Source of the DNA: Lichenostomus cassidix
Taxonomy: Eukaryota > Chordata > Aves > Passeriformes > Meliphagidae
DNA length: 64,000 nucleotides
Reading direction: 5' to 3'
Assembly (NCBI GenBank): GCA_008360975.2
Contig: CM039179.1
Coordinates: forward strand, 56,768,666 to 56,832,665
The notes under the pieces are model-generated. The model was not told where the DNA came from. It saw only the letters and a program-made list of their open reading frames with translations, and ran no database searches. The stretch's first letter is position 1. Each line of letters starts with the position of its first letter. Made by a program: the position numbers and the translations under genes. Below are positions 47,280 through 59,900 of this stretch, one piece after another.

Positions 47280-49369
47280 TGGTAGTCACACTATGTTCTA
47301 TGTTAATTAAAGTGATTACAGTATTTTGATAGCCAGTTTGAGGAAACAAGCTGAAAAAAACCCAACAGACCTAAAAATCTATTTTTTGGTTTTTATTTTT
47401 TTCTTCATAATACACAATATTACACCCAAAAGTTTAAGGTAAGTCAAGCAAATTTGCTTAGTTTTAATAAAAATATTAAAAAAAAGGCATCAGGCATCAT
47501 TATCATATAATAAATATTTAGGGAGGCATACGCATTCAGGCAGGCTGTTCAGTGTACTACATTTTGTTAAGTATTTTGTAGGTAATTCAGGCTACCAAAA
47601 GTCTTTCTGGTCCATCTTAAGGACAGAATTTAAAAGACTTATAGATTTATTTAATGTATCCAGAGTATATCAATGGTGTCTCTTAAATATTCCATTAAGG
47701 AAAAAAAACTCCCTCTACTGTTTAGGAATTCTACTATATTGGGTTACTGTGCACTACATCAGTCATCTAAGGGTTTCTATTTTAAGAATTACCACACCTT
47801 TAAATTGAGTACATATTCACAGTTTGCTGTATGTTTTTGCAATTCACATTCAGACTACATCAGTGTAAATGTTATATGGGAGATGTATGTAAAGATAGAA
47901 AAGGGAACCAGAGGCATGAATATTTCTCTGCTTTGGTCATGCTTAAGAATAGATTTTGTATATCTGTTTCAGATCCAGAGAACTGATCCTTAGTAAAAGG
48001 AAACAAATCTCTACAGACCTTTTCTTCTGAAATATATCAGAGTCTAGTACAGTTCATTTCACTTTGTTTATTAGACTAGCAAAAATGTTTCTTAAACTAA
48101 TCATAACTTTGTTATAGCCTAAGAGAACCTGTGGAAGGGTAGGAGTGCTTTAGCTCGGCCCAGTACTTAGCACAATCTGTGGATCACCACCAGCAGCACA
48201 GCTTCTGTCATGTGGGTATTTCCCTACAGACTCCTGTTTTCAAAGAGGAGTTTCTTTAAGATACTCTATGCAAAAATTATTAAATAGATTAATAGGCATA
48301 ATTTTATGAAGTGGGATGCATCAGGTGCAGTCATTCATTACATGATCTTTTTTTACTTTTTCACTAAATGTATGAAGCTCATAGACTTTTTGGTTCCTTC
48401 CTAATTTCTTCCCAAACTTCTTTCCTCTTTATCTTAATGCCAAGGTTTTAACTGAATATTTCTGCCACTGTACCTTATGAAATTCACACAATTATCACTA
48501 TAATTCACCACACCACATAGATCACAGTCAGTTTTCTTTGAAGGAGCATTTCCTACCTTCTTGCTGTCTTAGTACTGACATTTCTATTTCACAGCAACTC
48601 TTACTATTTTTCCTGGGATTATGTCACCTTTGATAAGAAGTATCTGTCTCCCTTCACCTTAAGCATACTTATAATTTACTGTCATTTCTATTGTTTGTTT
48701 CTCTGAAGAATCTGAGATTCAGAATTACTCTTTGCCAACACAGGAACTTACGGGTGCAGAAGCTTTGTTGATCCACACAAAAATTGGGTATTATAAGAGT
48801 TTGGAGATGAAAGCTAAGCTCATGTCTGATTAGTTTCAGTTTTCTTCTCTTTCTCTACACATGGTGAAGTTTCTATTTTTTTCCCTGTTTTATGTTGCTG
48901 AAAAGTAATTTCTAAATGCTTATAGGTAAGACAGGTTTTGTATTTATTTGTTCAATTTTTGTGAGTTTCTTAAACCTCTCTCACTTTTTGTCACAGTGCA
49001 ACCCTACCCAAGAGTTAAAAAAAATCAGTAATGCATCACTGACAAAGGATACCTTGCTTTGAACACATCAAAGTATATAATTCATAGGTATTTTCCTAAA
49101 ACTCCTTCCCTTGTGCTCTGGCAAGATTCGTAATAACAAGTGGTGAAATACCACAGTGATACTGAATGTGCAAAATAAAGCTTTTCCTATGCAGGTTGTA
49201 TTGTAAGAAGTTCATATGGAAATGAGGTGCTGAGAAAAGACAGTCTTTGTCCTACCTGGTTGGACAGTTAAAGGGATACTTTACAGAACTTCGCTGCCTT
49301 ATGGCAGCAGTGCACAGTAGGCATGAAAACTACTTAGATATGAAAGTTATTCTATAGGTAGATGCAATT
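47280..49369. other. AT-rich DNA, nothing recognised
   Basis: No gene or repeat family was seen. A plus-strand open frame at 47673-47993 (106 codons) has no motif or splice support. Confidence 0.5.
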
Positions 49370-49880
49370 TACCAAAGATGGCGATTGCAGCTGGGGGAGG
49401 CTCTTGGGATCTTGTTCACTGCCTCTCCTCCATAGCAGTTCAAGCACATTTTCCGCTTTCATCAGTTTTGACTGCCTGTGGGTGTCCATTTCAGCAACTT
49501 TGAGATATTTTTTTTTTTTTTGGTCATCTCTTATTCTCTTTCTTCAGCTTTAATTCCTGTTGCTTCTGTTATATTGTGATTTTTGCTAACAGCCCTCGGG
49601 TATCCAGATTGCTACTGACTGGGTCAACCTTGGACTGCCCGTCTGGGACTGAATTTGTATCAGAAACTTCTTTTTCCCCCTGGTCATGCTGCTTCAGCTA
49701 CAGTATAAATTCCTTGAGGTTTTCTCCAACACAGTGTATGCTCCGCTCTCAAAGCTCTTCATGTTCTCTTTTACTAAACTCTTGAAAAGCTCACCACAGG
49801 CTAGTTTGTTGTATTCATACAGGCTTGCAGTATCTCTTTCATGGTTTATAGTATTCCCTACACACCATAATTCTCAGGTG
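49370..49880 (-). pseudogene. Possible decayed coding sequence (processed pseudogene?), unidentified
   Basis: On the minus strand several coding-looking stretches follow one another in different frames. At 49697-49873, 59 open codons include ERDTASLYEYNKLACGEL, then FKSLVKENMKSFESGAY, then TVLEKTSRNLYCS before a stop. Further down, in other frames, come HDQGEKEVSDTNSVPDGQ and then EMDTHRQSKLMKAENVLELL. Rich in Lys, Glu and Ser with few hydrophobic runs, it suggests a coiled-coil or low-complexity protein. The frame changes and stops would make it a broken gene copy. No poly-A tail or target duplication was found. Family unknown; chance is a real alternative. Confidence 0.3.
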
Positions 49881-50410
49881 GAATACAGATGTTCAAAACC
49901 AAAGTGAATTCTCAAATTGAACAAATTGAAAACTTTACCATGGCTTTCTTCTGCAAATTTCCACCTCATTCTCTGAAAGAGGCATTAGCATGTATTTTGT
50001 ACTGTCAATTTTGTACCTGAACAAAAAAGCAAATTCTCACCAGTGTTGATGATAGGTTGTGATTCAAACCGACTGATGAAAGGGAGAATTCTCATCAACA
50101 ATGTTATTATGCCCACCATAACTGACAAAAAGGGTCATTCTTACACTTAATGGTAGATAGTTTATGGCTTTTCAGCCTCTGGCAGCTCCCTAGCATTTAT
50201 CACTCCCAGACAAGAACTAATTTTAGGACTTGGTACAGGATAGTACTGGCTAAGAGGTTGACAGATGACATTCTGAAGATAACACAACAAGGCTGTCTTG
50301 GACCCAGCTCCATGAGCTAGTCTTTAGGCAATCAGCTAATTCTCTGAAAAACTGTTGCAAGTGCAGCCAGAGTTGCTCCGAGGTTCTTAGAACATGACTT
50401 GCTGCCCTTG
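49881..50410. other. Unassigned DNA
   Basis: No feature was recognised between the pseudogene-like segment and the next CR1. Confidence 0.5.
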
Positions 50411-50530
50411 CAGAATCACAGAATGGGTAAGGTTTGAGGGGACAGCAATGTGTCCTCTAGTCCAGCTTTCCTGTTCAGACAGGGTCATCTGAAAGCCCAT
50501 TGCACAGGATTGCATCCAGACAATGTGCAA
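50411..50530 (-). mobile_element. CR1 LINE 3' end fragment
   Basis: Starts with the inverted tail CAGAATCACAGAATGGG and continues GTCCTCTAGTCCAGC, CCATTGCACAGGATTGCATC, CAGACAATGTG. Only about 120 bp of the 3' end remain. Confidence 0.85.
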
Positions 50531-53500
50531 CTACATACTAGGTAGTTTCCACATGCTCATTGTTTTCTTTCTGAGTGATTTTGAACTTCAGCATCAAGAA
50601 TTGATTCCTCACTAAATAAGTTACAACCAGCAGGAAAGAGAAAAGAGGGAATGGTTTTGCTGGTTTTGAGAATGGAAAATTTTGAACACTTCTTTCTTTT
50701 GTTAAAGGAAGATAAGAAAAGAAGGTTAAAAAATGTTTTGAGGGTGAAATAGTTATTTTGTAAAAAGTCCCTCCCTAACTGATCCACAAAAAATGATTTG
50801 GATACAGCCCTTGACTGAAGTGTCTTCTTTGCTTTTGTATATTCGTCCCAGATAGATGAAGACCAAAATAATAGAGAGAGTGCTATTGTAGGACTTCCTG
50901 CCAGGACTCACTTTTCAGGTGGACTCTGTGTAGTTCTTTATGAACAAATAAGTTGTAAGGGATGCTTCATTCAGCTCCTCTCATTTCAAGATGTCTCATA
51001 ATCAGTGTTACGGGATGCATTTCAGGAGCCAGTGCTCACAGAAGTAAATCAGACATGCATGGAATGGTAATAACAGCATGTCTGTTTTCCTGCTCTAAAT
51101 TGCTTTGATTGGATGCTATTCTCTTCACCAGCTGCCCCCAAAAAGCCTTGATCACATGACAGTTTTTATCCTATCCTCCCTTTTCTCCCTCTCAAGATAG
51201 AAGTCTACTTCTGCTCACTCCTTGGATATGGTTTTGTTGATTTTACAACCTTGACAATTTTGGGCTGAGTGTTTTTATGTATTTCACTACAGGATTAGAT
51301 ATAGCCTGTGGTAAATATGGATATTGTTTGTTTGTTTATTATCTGTGTGGTTTATTTTGATTTTCTGTCCAGTGAACCTGAGGGAGGAAGAGAAGGAACA
51401 CCAACAAACAGCAATGAGACAGTGTGCTGATAACCTTAAATGAATTTTCTAAGGGCTAAGTAAGCTTTGAGATGTGTGTTCCATTCAGTAAAATCTGCAC
51501 ATTGATTACATCTCCGTAAATGTAGGATAAGTGCAGTGTAAAGGTCAACAGATTAAACATGTAGTTTAATCAGCAAATTATGCAAATGAACATAAATGAA
51601 ATATACCATTCAACTGTTAAGATCAGTAAAGCATGCAACTCTATTAGTGAAGTGTTTGAGTGCTAGCCATCTTAAATCTACAGCCAATTAACTAAACTTT
51701 AAGAAAATTCTTTTGCTGGAGGACACAGTTAAGAGAGTTTATCAGCCAAATGTTTGGTGTAACTAACATTCATTGTAATTTAACTATCTAAAATATGGTG
51801 ACAAAAATTTAGCAAAATTGGTAAAAATTGACAATTGTAACAGCAACATAAGTGCAGCTAAGCTTTTTTCTCCATCACTGGAGGGTGAATACCAATCAGC
51901 AAGTGGTGCAATAATATGACTACTTGAATATGGTGATCAATGAGGTGGAATTTACAGACATTCAACAACTACTGTACACGGCTCAAGTAGCAAGTTCCCT
52001 CCCAGCTCCTCATCTAGGTCAAAATCAGCAAAGCACTTAAGTACATCCATAACTTTAGGTGTAGGAGTAGTACCATAGAAGTCATTTGCTCACCTGCTAC
52101 TGGTGATGTTATGAAAGTAGAGACCTGAGATCAAGGCTCAGTTGTGCTAATTACATTTCATAGATTTGAAAAGATACAGCCTCTAAAAGACTAGAAATCT
52201 AGAGAGACAGAGGGTGGAGGGGAAACATAATTATTATTCTCTCCTCTCTATCTTCCTTCTTTTTTTTCTCTTTTTTTTTTGTCATAATTACAATAATTAG
52301 GTTAGAAATTTTGGATTACATCCCAGATATCATTACATATATGAATGGTTTTCAGAAGTTCTTAGTTTTAGCAGCAGTGAAAAGTGTTAAGACAAATGAA
52401 GAACTGTTTATATATCTAGAAACAATAATAAAATTTTTCAAAGGAGTAGTTAGAATTCTTAGATTAAATGCCATGACACAGAAAATTTTTGTGTCTCTCT
52501 GCCTTTTTTGTAATATTTTAGTCAGTGAAACATTATTTTTTATGTTGGTAAGTAAACAGTTTTTATTTAATGCAAGTAACTAGAACTATTTTACAGGTTG
52601 AGCTTGCAATGGTGTTCAGTTTGGAACAGAAACATGGTTTTCAATTAATTTGTCAATGCTTCCTGCTCATTTTGATTCAGCTCATATTAGGAAAATTTTT
52701 GTAGCACTGTTGGATTTCTTTCAGATGGAACTGTTGGAGGATGTTCTTCAGGGATACACCTAATGCCTTCCAGCTGCAGATGATGAGCATTCCCAGTCAG
52801 GGACAAGACTAAAGATAGTTTTTATTCAATGAAAAGAAAAGGGGAGGGAGAGAACTCACGCTGTATGAGCCTTGTGTAAACATTAGTTTCTCAGCAATTC
52901 TTTGGCTATAGAGATCATTTTCCATTAGTCTTTTCTTTGTGCCAACATATGTGTAATTACAGTTTATCAAAGTTTCCCATTCTTCTGTGCATCGTACTTT
53001 CCTTTATCTTTTTGCTCGGAAATTTTTGTGGTGATAAATGATGCAACTTGATCAAGGATTTATGGTACACAATGGATAAAAGGCTCTTTAATGTTGGCAC
53101 ATACAGTTAGTGTAAATGTTTAAATCAACATTTGCATTTTATTGACCGTCTTTGGCTGGTCAGCAGTTTCTGTTTAATGAAACAACTGAAAAATAAATGG
53201 TAGCTTTACATTGTAGATATATCTAGAAAATATGTAGGAAAAAATATGTTTTTTACAACTACAGATCACTTGGCTTGGGTGAAGAGTCACAAGGAAGTTT
53301 TTATTGGATTCATGACTTGTGCATCTCCCTGTGTGAGAGCAAGATTTGAGCATGAACCTGCTTGTCTCTTCTACCTTCACTGTAGAAGTATCCAACTGCC
53401 TATCCACTCAAACAGTTCTAGTCCTCCCTTACTGCCTCTTGAACAATTTCACACTTGCAGGAATGTTTATCTCCACTCTGCACCTTTCTACACCTAGCGT

Positions 53501-56500
53501 ATGGCATCTGTCATGGTGAAGAATAGTAGAGAGAATTCAGGGAAAATACCATTTAATTTGAAACAGAAGAAGACATTTTTTGAAAAATAGAAATGAAATC
53601 TACATTCATCAATTGTTATTGAAGAAGCCTTTAAAATATGCTATGTCAGACTGAAGTTTCTGTTTCTTTTGTTGTATTACATACTTTATTTTGCATTTTA
53701 AGATTTTTCCCATGGACAAGTCGTTTGCCAAATTGAAACATTCAGCCTTCACAAAAAATTCTTCCTTTAAAAAAATGCAATCAGGAGTCATGATGGTGAT
53801 TAAAAATAAATTATTTGAAGGATTAATTGCTTATTGGATGAACTGTTAAAATGGTCATTAGTAGTTCATCACCCAGAGTACAGCCTTGCTTAGAATAGGA
53901 GACCTTAGGTACTTTTTCAAGTGACTAGGTTTGTTGATATGCTCTAGAAACCCTTGTGCAAAAAAAGCACAGAAAAGGGATAAGCACAAAAGAATGACAC
54001 TATCATCATCACATCACAAAATAAATGGAATTTCAGTTTTGGCACAGATGCAGACAAATAAAAACCAATCCATCAAAATATCCCTGTACTATTACATTGC
54101 TGGGATTAGTTAGAGATGCTTGTGAAATGATTTGTGCCTTAAATGTCAGGGAGGAAACACTCAAAACAGGAAATATTTTTTACATGAAAGAATAAGAGAA
54201 GAATACACCAAGGAGAAAATAGGACTTTATTTCACCTTGTTAAAATGGAAAAAAAAAAAAAAATCTTTGAGGATCTAGACCCAGGTCAATCTAATCTTTT
54301 ATGCGTGAAGATAGAAGCAAAATTGAATGCTATATAAGGATTATTTTAAACTCGGACAAAAGTTAAACTGACAAAATATACACATATATGCATACATACA
54401 TATGTATATGTAGATATGATGAAAAGGTTTTTCAGTGGAGGAATAGTAATTCATCACATTTTGAGTTGTTAGATTTCAAAAAGTCTGAAAATATAAATTT
54501 AATACTTGATCAGGCATTTGGTAAACCCTTAGTGCCATTTTAACTATCCTGCCTTATATATAAAATTTCCACTGGTCACTCCTATCAACTTATTTCTAGT
54601 TGCATTTGTCACCAATTTCATCCAACACAACACTACCTAGCACTGAATTTTGGGGGGTGGGGGGTAGGAGGTGTTTTAAGTATCTCAGGCAAAATGTAGC
54701 CTATTGAAATGCCATTCTTTCAGGCACCATACAGAACAGATGACAGCATTTACCTTTGATTCGAATAGAGGTTGGGATTGTCTCTCTGTTCCAGTCTAGA
54801 GAGGGACAATAGGTGTGCCTTATGGAGCCATACTTCCTATTGAATTGTCCAATAAACAGGGGAAGGTTTGGATGAAATAACCTTTGACTTTTTTCCTCAA
54901 CCCACTTGTGACTGTGTGTGCTTCTGGAAGTGCTGCAAAGCACTTGTGCAGCATCCAGGCTACAAATGAGTTATGTTTCAGTGTCAGCCTAGTGAATGTC
55001 CTTTCTGCTTCACACAGATGTGGCCACTCATCATGGTGTGTGCTGTCCCTTTGAGCAGCATGGAACATTCCTTGCACACATCAGCCAAGTACGCTGTGTA
55101 GCAATGTTCACTGCGGTAGGAAGCTCAGTATGCACATTTGTCTGTGTATGTGTATGCCTCTTCCCTCTTTCTTTAGCTTTTGAATCTATTGATTTTAGCC
55201 AGATTTGACAGAGTAGTAGAGGTATCAAAGATAATTAAATGCCAGTTCCAGTTTCTTGCACTTTTCTGTGTTAGCAGCTGCTGTCCCTTTGCTCTCTATT
55301 TAAATTTTCCATCTAAACCATGCTAACTGCTTTGATATTCAGAGAAGCTTATAAGAAGTTACAGTCTGAACAGAAATTCCTGTTGGTTAATTTTACTAAA
55401 AGGCCCCACTACTATCTCCAAAATACCATGTTGAAGAGGACTACAAGAAAAAAAAGTCAAAAAAGATTGCACTAGTATTTGAAGTGATCAGTTTAAACTA
55501 TGCTCTGGGTCCTGAATATTATCAATCGTTCTTCTGTGTTCAATGTGGCAGCTTTTCTCCTGCCACACAGTGTGTCATAGAGAGAAGAAGGGGAGAAGAG
55601 ACCTTTTATTTTGCCCTGATATGGACTCTATTTGATCCTCAATTGACTGGTTTTATAAGACTATTATTCTATGTAATGCAATATTATTGTACAAAACCAA
55701 TTTCAAAGTCGCAATGTCTCATTTTGTGATTCTCCAGAAAAAGAAGCAACCTTATATTAGGGAAAGTGATATGAGAGGGTAACACAAAATATAAGTCTAG
55801 AGGGTTCTAAGGAAGAAAGAAAAGAAATGGCAGGCCATGAAGGGAGGTAGATATCTGACTGAGGAAAGAGCAACACAGATTCCTTGCACATAGTGGCAAG
55901 GATGTGTCTCAATACAATATCCCCATTCTGGGAAACACTTTGACTTTAGGATCGAAACCAGCATTTGAAATGTTGGTCATTTCTAAACAGAAGAAATTAA
56001 TATGTAACTATTTTTTTTATTAATTAGGAAAGTAGTTAGGCATATTTCTGGATGACCGGTTTGGACATTGGGTGGCTGATACTAACATAAATATTTCTAA
56101 GTGTTTCAGAAGTATGTAAAGGAACCACAATGCGATCACATCCACACGTAATTTCAAAATGCTTATGCTAAGCTTTTACAAGAAATTGATAGAGATTTAT
56201 AGAGGGATAGATCAAGAATTATTGATACTGACATTATTGAAAAGTAAACCATGGAAAAAAGGATAATGGAGTGATAATAAAGGATATAGTGAGAAAAGGA
56301 TAATACAGCATGACAGATATCTCAAATCTGTGAGAGAAATGTGACCATTGAAGAATGTTTGTAGAATTATACAAAAAGTGCTTTCTACTTTGAGATTATA
56401 AAAGTCAGGTATGTTTGATGAAAATATTTCTAGAAAAGAAGCAGTATAAATTAAAAAAATAAAAAAAGGAAATGTGGAAGAGGACTCCATGAAGAAAGTA

Positions 56501-56649
56501 ATGACGTAAAGTAACCTCCTAAAAGGGCATTTTGATGGATATGGTTGATGTTGTAGTTGTTTAGTGGTAATACCTTTCTCAGCAGCCTAGGTAGGATCTT
56601 CAGAATTGGGGAGGGATTCTAGTCCAGGAAGAAGGGAATTGTGAATTCT
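50531..56649. other. AT-rich DNA, nothing firmly recognised
   Basis: Poly-pyrimidine and poly-T tracts at 52245-52282, an A-run at 54248-54263 and a CA/TA-rich stretch at 54377-54412. Minus-strand open frames at 53609-53791 and 54820-55077 have no recognised motif. The stretch 51480-51770 has homeodomain-type ATTA words and one ATGCAAAT octamer but no independent support as a regulatory element. Confidence 0.45.
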
Positions 56650-56945
56650 GGATCACAAGGCAGGAAGGAGGTCTGCCTTGTATCCTTGTAGGTAAGCTCA
56701 GGAAACGTGGATTAGATGAATAGGCAGTGAGGTGGATCCAGAACTGGCTGAATGGCAGAGCTCAGAGGATGGTGGTCAGCAGAGGAGAATCCAGTTGGAA
56801 GCCTGCAGTCAGTGTCATTCCCCAGGGATCAGCACTGAATCCAGTCTTATTTAACTTGTTTGTAACTGACCTGGATGAATGCCCTCAGCAAGTTTGCTGA
56901 TGATGTGAAACTGGGGGAGTGACTGACACATTGAATGGCAGCAAC
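56650..56945 (+). mobile_element. Internal CR1 LINE fragment (reverse transcriptase core)
   Basis: GGTGGATCCAGAACTGGCTG, AATGGCAGAGCTCAGAGGAT and CCCCAGGGATCAGCACTGAATCC, followed by CCTCAGCAAGTTTGCTGATG, encode the degenerate CR1 series NWLNGRAQR, PQGSxL.PxLFNLF and LSKFADD-like. Both ends are truncated, and the 3' UTR and tail are missing. That is unusual, because most CR1 copies keep the 3' end. Later deletion or a rearrangement is likely. Confidence 0.85.
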
Positions 56946-59900
56946 ACCTTCAGAGTAACATATAAAATAACAGATATGTACTTCATCTTTGAAACTAAAA
57001 TATTCCATGACAATTTTAAAAATGCACAGTATTACGAGGCAGACATATGAAATGAAATTCCAGTATAAATTCCAATAAGAAAAGTGCCATTAAATAAATG
57101 ACTGAACTAAACATTAAAGGGTGTCCGAGAGATAATACACCTCAGCAGACATGGTATACTTTCTATGAGATAAAGTGCTGAACCGCCTCAGGAATGAGCC
57201 ATCTGAAAAGTTCAAACTTCTCTGAATTTCTGTCTTTCTTATTACTTTCTTTCTTGATATGTTGTAATATCAAGTCAGCATCATTAATGAATTGATCCCA
57301 GAAGAGAAAAAAAGAATCCCAACATTTACAAATGTAAGGTTTGTGTCTAGTTAATGAATTTGTCACTGAAAGCTATTTCCTACGGAAAAGAGAAAATTAA
57401 TTCCTGCTGGCTGTTTTTTTAAAGACTTCCAGCAGATGATGGGAAAGAGAGTATAATACAAACAGGGCATCACCTTCTAGTTACAAAACAAAAATAAAAA
57501 ACAGTTAAAGCAAATATATAAGGCTCACAAATTATATCGACAGATTAAGATATATGTATCAAACAAAACCTCCTCACTCTATTCTGGAGACTACTAATTT
57601 TGTGCAAGAGTTCTTGCACAGAATCAGAATTCTTATTTTCAGGTATGTCATAGAAATCACTAATCAGTCCCTATTATTATCTTTGTCACTCCACATTCCT
57701 GAGCAGCCAGGCTGCGTATTCAAAGGATAGCAGTGAATAAGTGCTGCTGCAAAATTTTTAGTTGTGTTTATACAAATTTGCAGAAATTTTCATACCATCT
57801 CTTTTGCAGTTGAGAGACTGCTGAAGTTAGGCACTATGGAAAATCAGATAATATTTCAGGTGCTACTTTTTGATCATATGATGACAAAGAATGAACAAAC
57901 CTGATCCAATTTCTTATACTTTTCACTTTTTATCTCCCATGTAATTTCTCCATCTAGACTACAATATCACAAAAGGCTGTGCTCTGGAGCATATGTTTAC
58001 AGACAAATCAGGCAGAATTTAACAATGGAGGACACTTTTATAGGAAATCTATTTTGAAGTTAAAGAAATTAATAAGAAATTAGAGTCTTTCTAACTTATG
58101 CTTTGTAAGCAGTTCAATATCAATTCTACAGGATGACTTACTAAAATCTATATGAAAGCTAGAGCTTTCTATTTAGTTAGTTCGTTCTATTTGTTGGAAA
58201 AAGCCAAATTCTGTACCCACTGTGCTTTTTCTTCAAATGAATCATAATTATCTGTGCTGTGTATGTTCCATAGTATTTTTTGCTTAGGATATACATTCCT
58301 GAACCAGTAATGTATCTAGTGTTAGAATTCTTACTTTTCTAACCTCAACAGTGTATATTACAGGGCTGTCAGAAGGGCCGACTATGAAGAAATATTGCTA
58401 CAATCTTTTACCAATGGCTGCAAGTTATTATACACGAAACTTTTTTTTTTCAGTCTTGGTAACACCACAATTTAAAAATTGGTTGTTTCTTGCCTAGAAT
58501 TCTCTTTTTAAACATGCTAAGGATATTCTTTATTTTCTATATATTCTTTATTCTTTCTTATCTTTTCTGTATCTTTCTACAAAAGGCTGCAGTGCATGTC
58601 ACAGTAAAGTTTCCTGCTCTCTGTAACATCCTGCTTCATCAGTGAGATCCTGTTTATGAGAACAGAAACATATATTTTCATTTTATGTATGTATATGTTT
58701 ATTTGTGAAGTAGAAATACCATTTTTATCTTCAACATTTGGTGTCAGGTTTTTTTTCTGTCTGTTCCCTCATAATGACACAAAGGAGTACACAAACATCT
58801 CCTCTCCTTCTACAAGAAAATAAAACCACAGAATTTCTACTTGAAGATCAAAATAGTAAGAGAAATTTTTTAAACAATTGAAAAAAATGTCTTCCTTCAT
58901 TCTCTTTTGGAACAATAACATATAAATATTTGCACTTTTTCTGAGATATCTTTCTGCATAATCTTATACAGCCTAATTTTTAATATTTTTTGTCATTGTG
59001 GTCAGTACAGATATAGTATTTTACTCTCCAGATCATGTTAAGTGATACAGCTTGTTCTTCATTGTTTGCTCTCTTCTATAATTGTAGATTAAATCCACAC
59101 CATGGATATGGTCTCTCAGGGTACAAGTTTGATTTCCCCAAATCTTCTAGCATGCTATCAATTGTAAAATATGCAGATATTAACCCTGAGCTGCATATTT
59201 CCTTTTAACTACTGGGACAGGAGAAGATTTATATTTTAAAAATATTTTTTTAATTGCTTGAGAAATTTCAGAGGGTGGAAAGAGAATTAGCAGGTAGAAA
59301 TGAGAAAAAAACCCTGCATTTTTATTTTCATATAAACATTTTTGTTCATATGAACAGTCATTCTCCAATAGCAGGGCTATTTTTACAAAGTTCTTTCTCT
59401 TGACTGGATTCAGATAAGACAAAGGTGCTGTTATGATGAGATCACTATAAACTTGACCATGGGTCAGAAAGGTGCTCTTTTATTTAAGGATGAGAAATGA
59501 GAAAATTAGAAGGTCCTAAATAATTTCTAAACCAAAGTTAAAAGCATATATTACTTCTAAGTAGTGGAACTAGTTTATTGAGCTTTGATATTAAAGTCCA
59601 AGAAAAATGGTAATGGAGTATGAAACATAGATTTTAATATCTAGCACTGGAACTGCAAACAGATAATCACTGTCATTCAGTGATTTCATATATAAATATT
59701 TGGTTAACCCCATTTGAATGATTTCTTAATGATCCTGTGACGTTGCAAATCTGCTTGCAGTTGACAAGGGTACAGAAGAGATGTATATGTTTGTGAACAT
59801 GACATTGACCCCAGTGTCACTCTTTTTTTTCTTATTTCATCACTGCAATATGCCAGGTTAATATAATTGCCACCTAGTTTTATATACATTGCCACAAAGT

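Noticed and set aside
51480..51770. Possible conserved regulatory element with ATTA words and ATGCAAAT
   Set aside because: Such words are frequent in AT-rich DNA, and conservation cannot be judged from one sequence.
57163..57366. 67-codon minus-strand frame with protein-like composition
   Set aside because: The good acceptor upstream (CTCTTTTCCGTAG) leads into a stop in this frame, and no homology is recognised.
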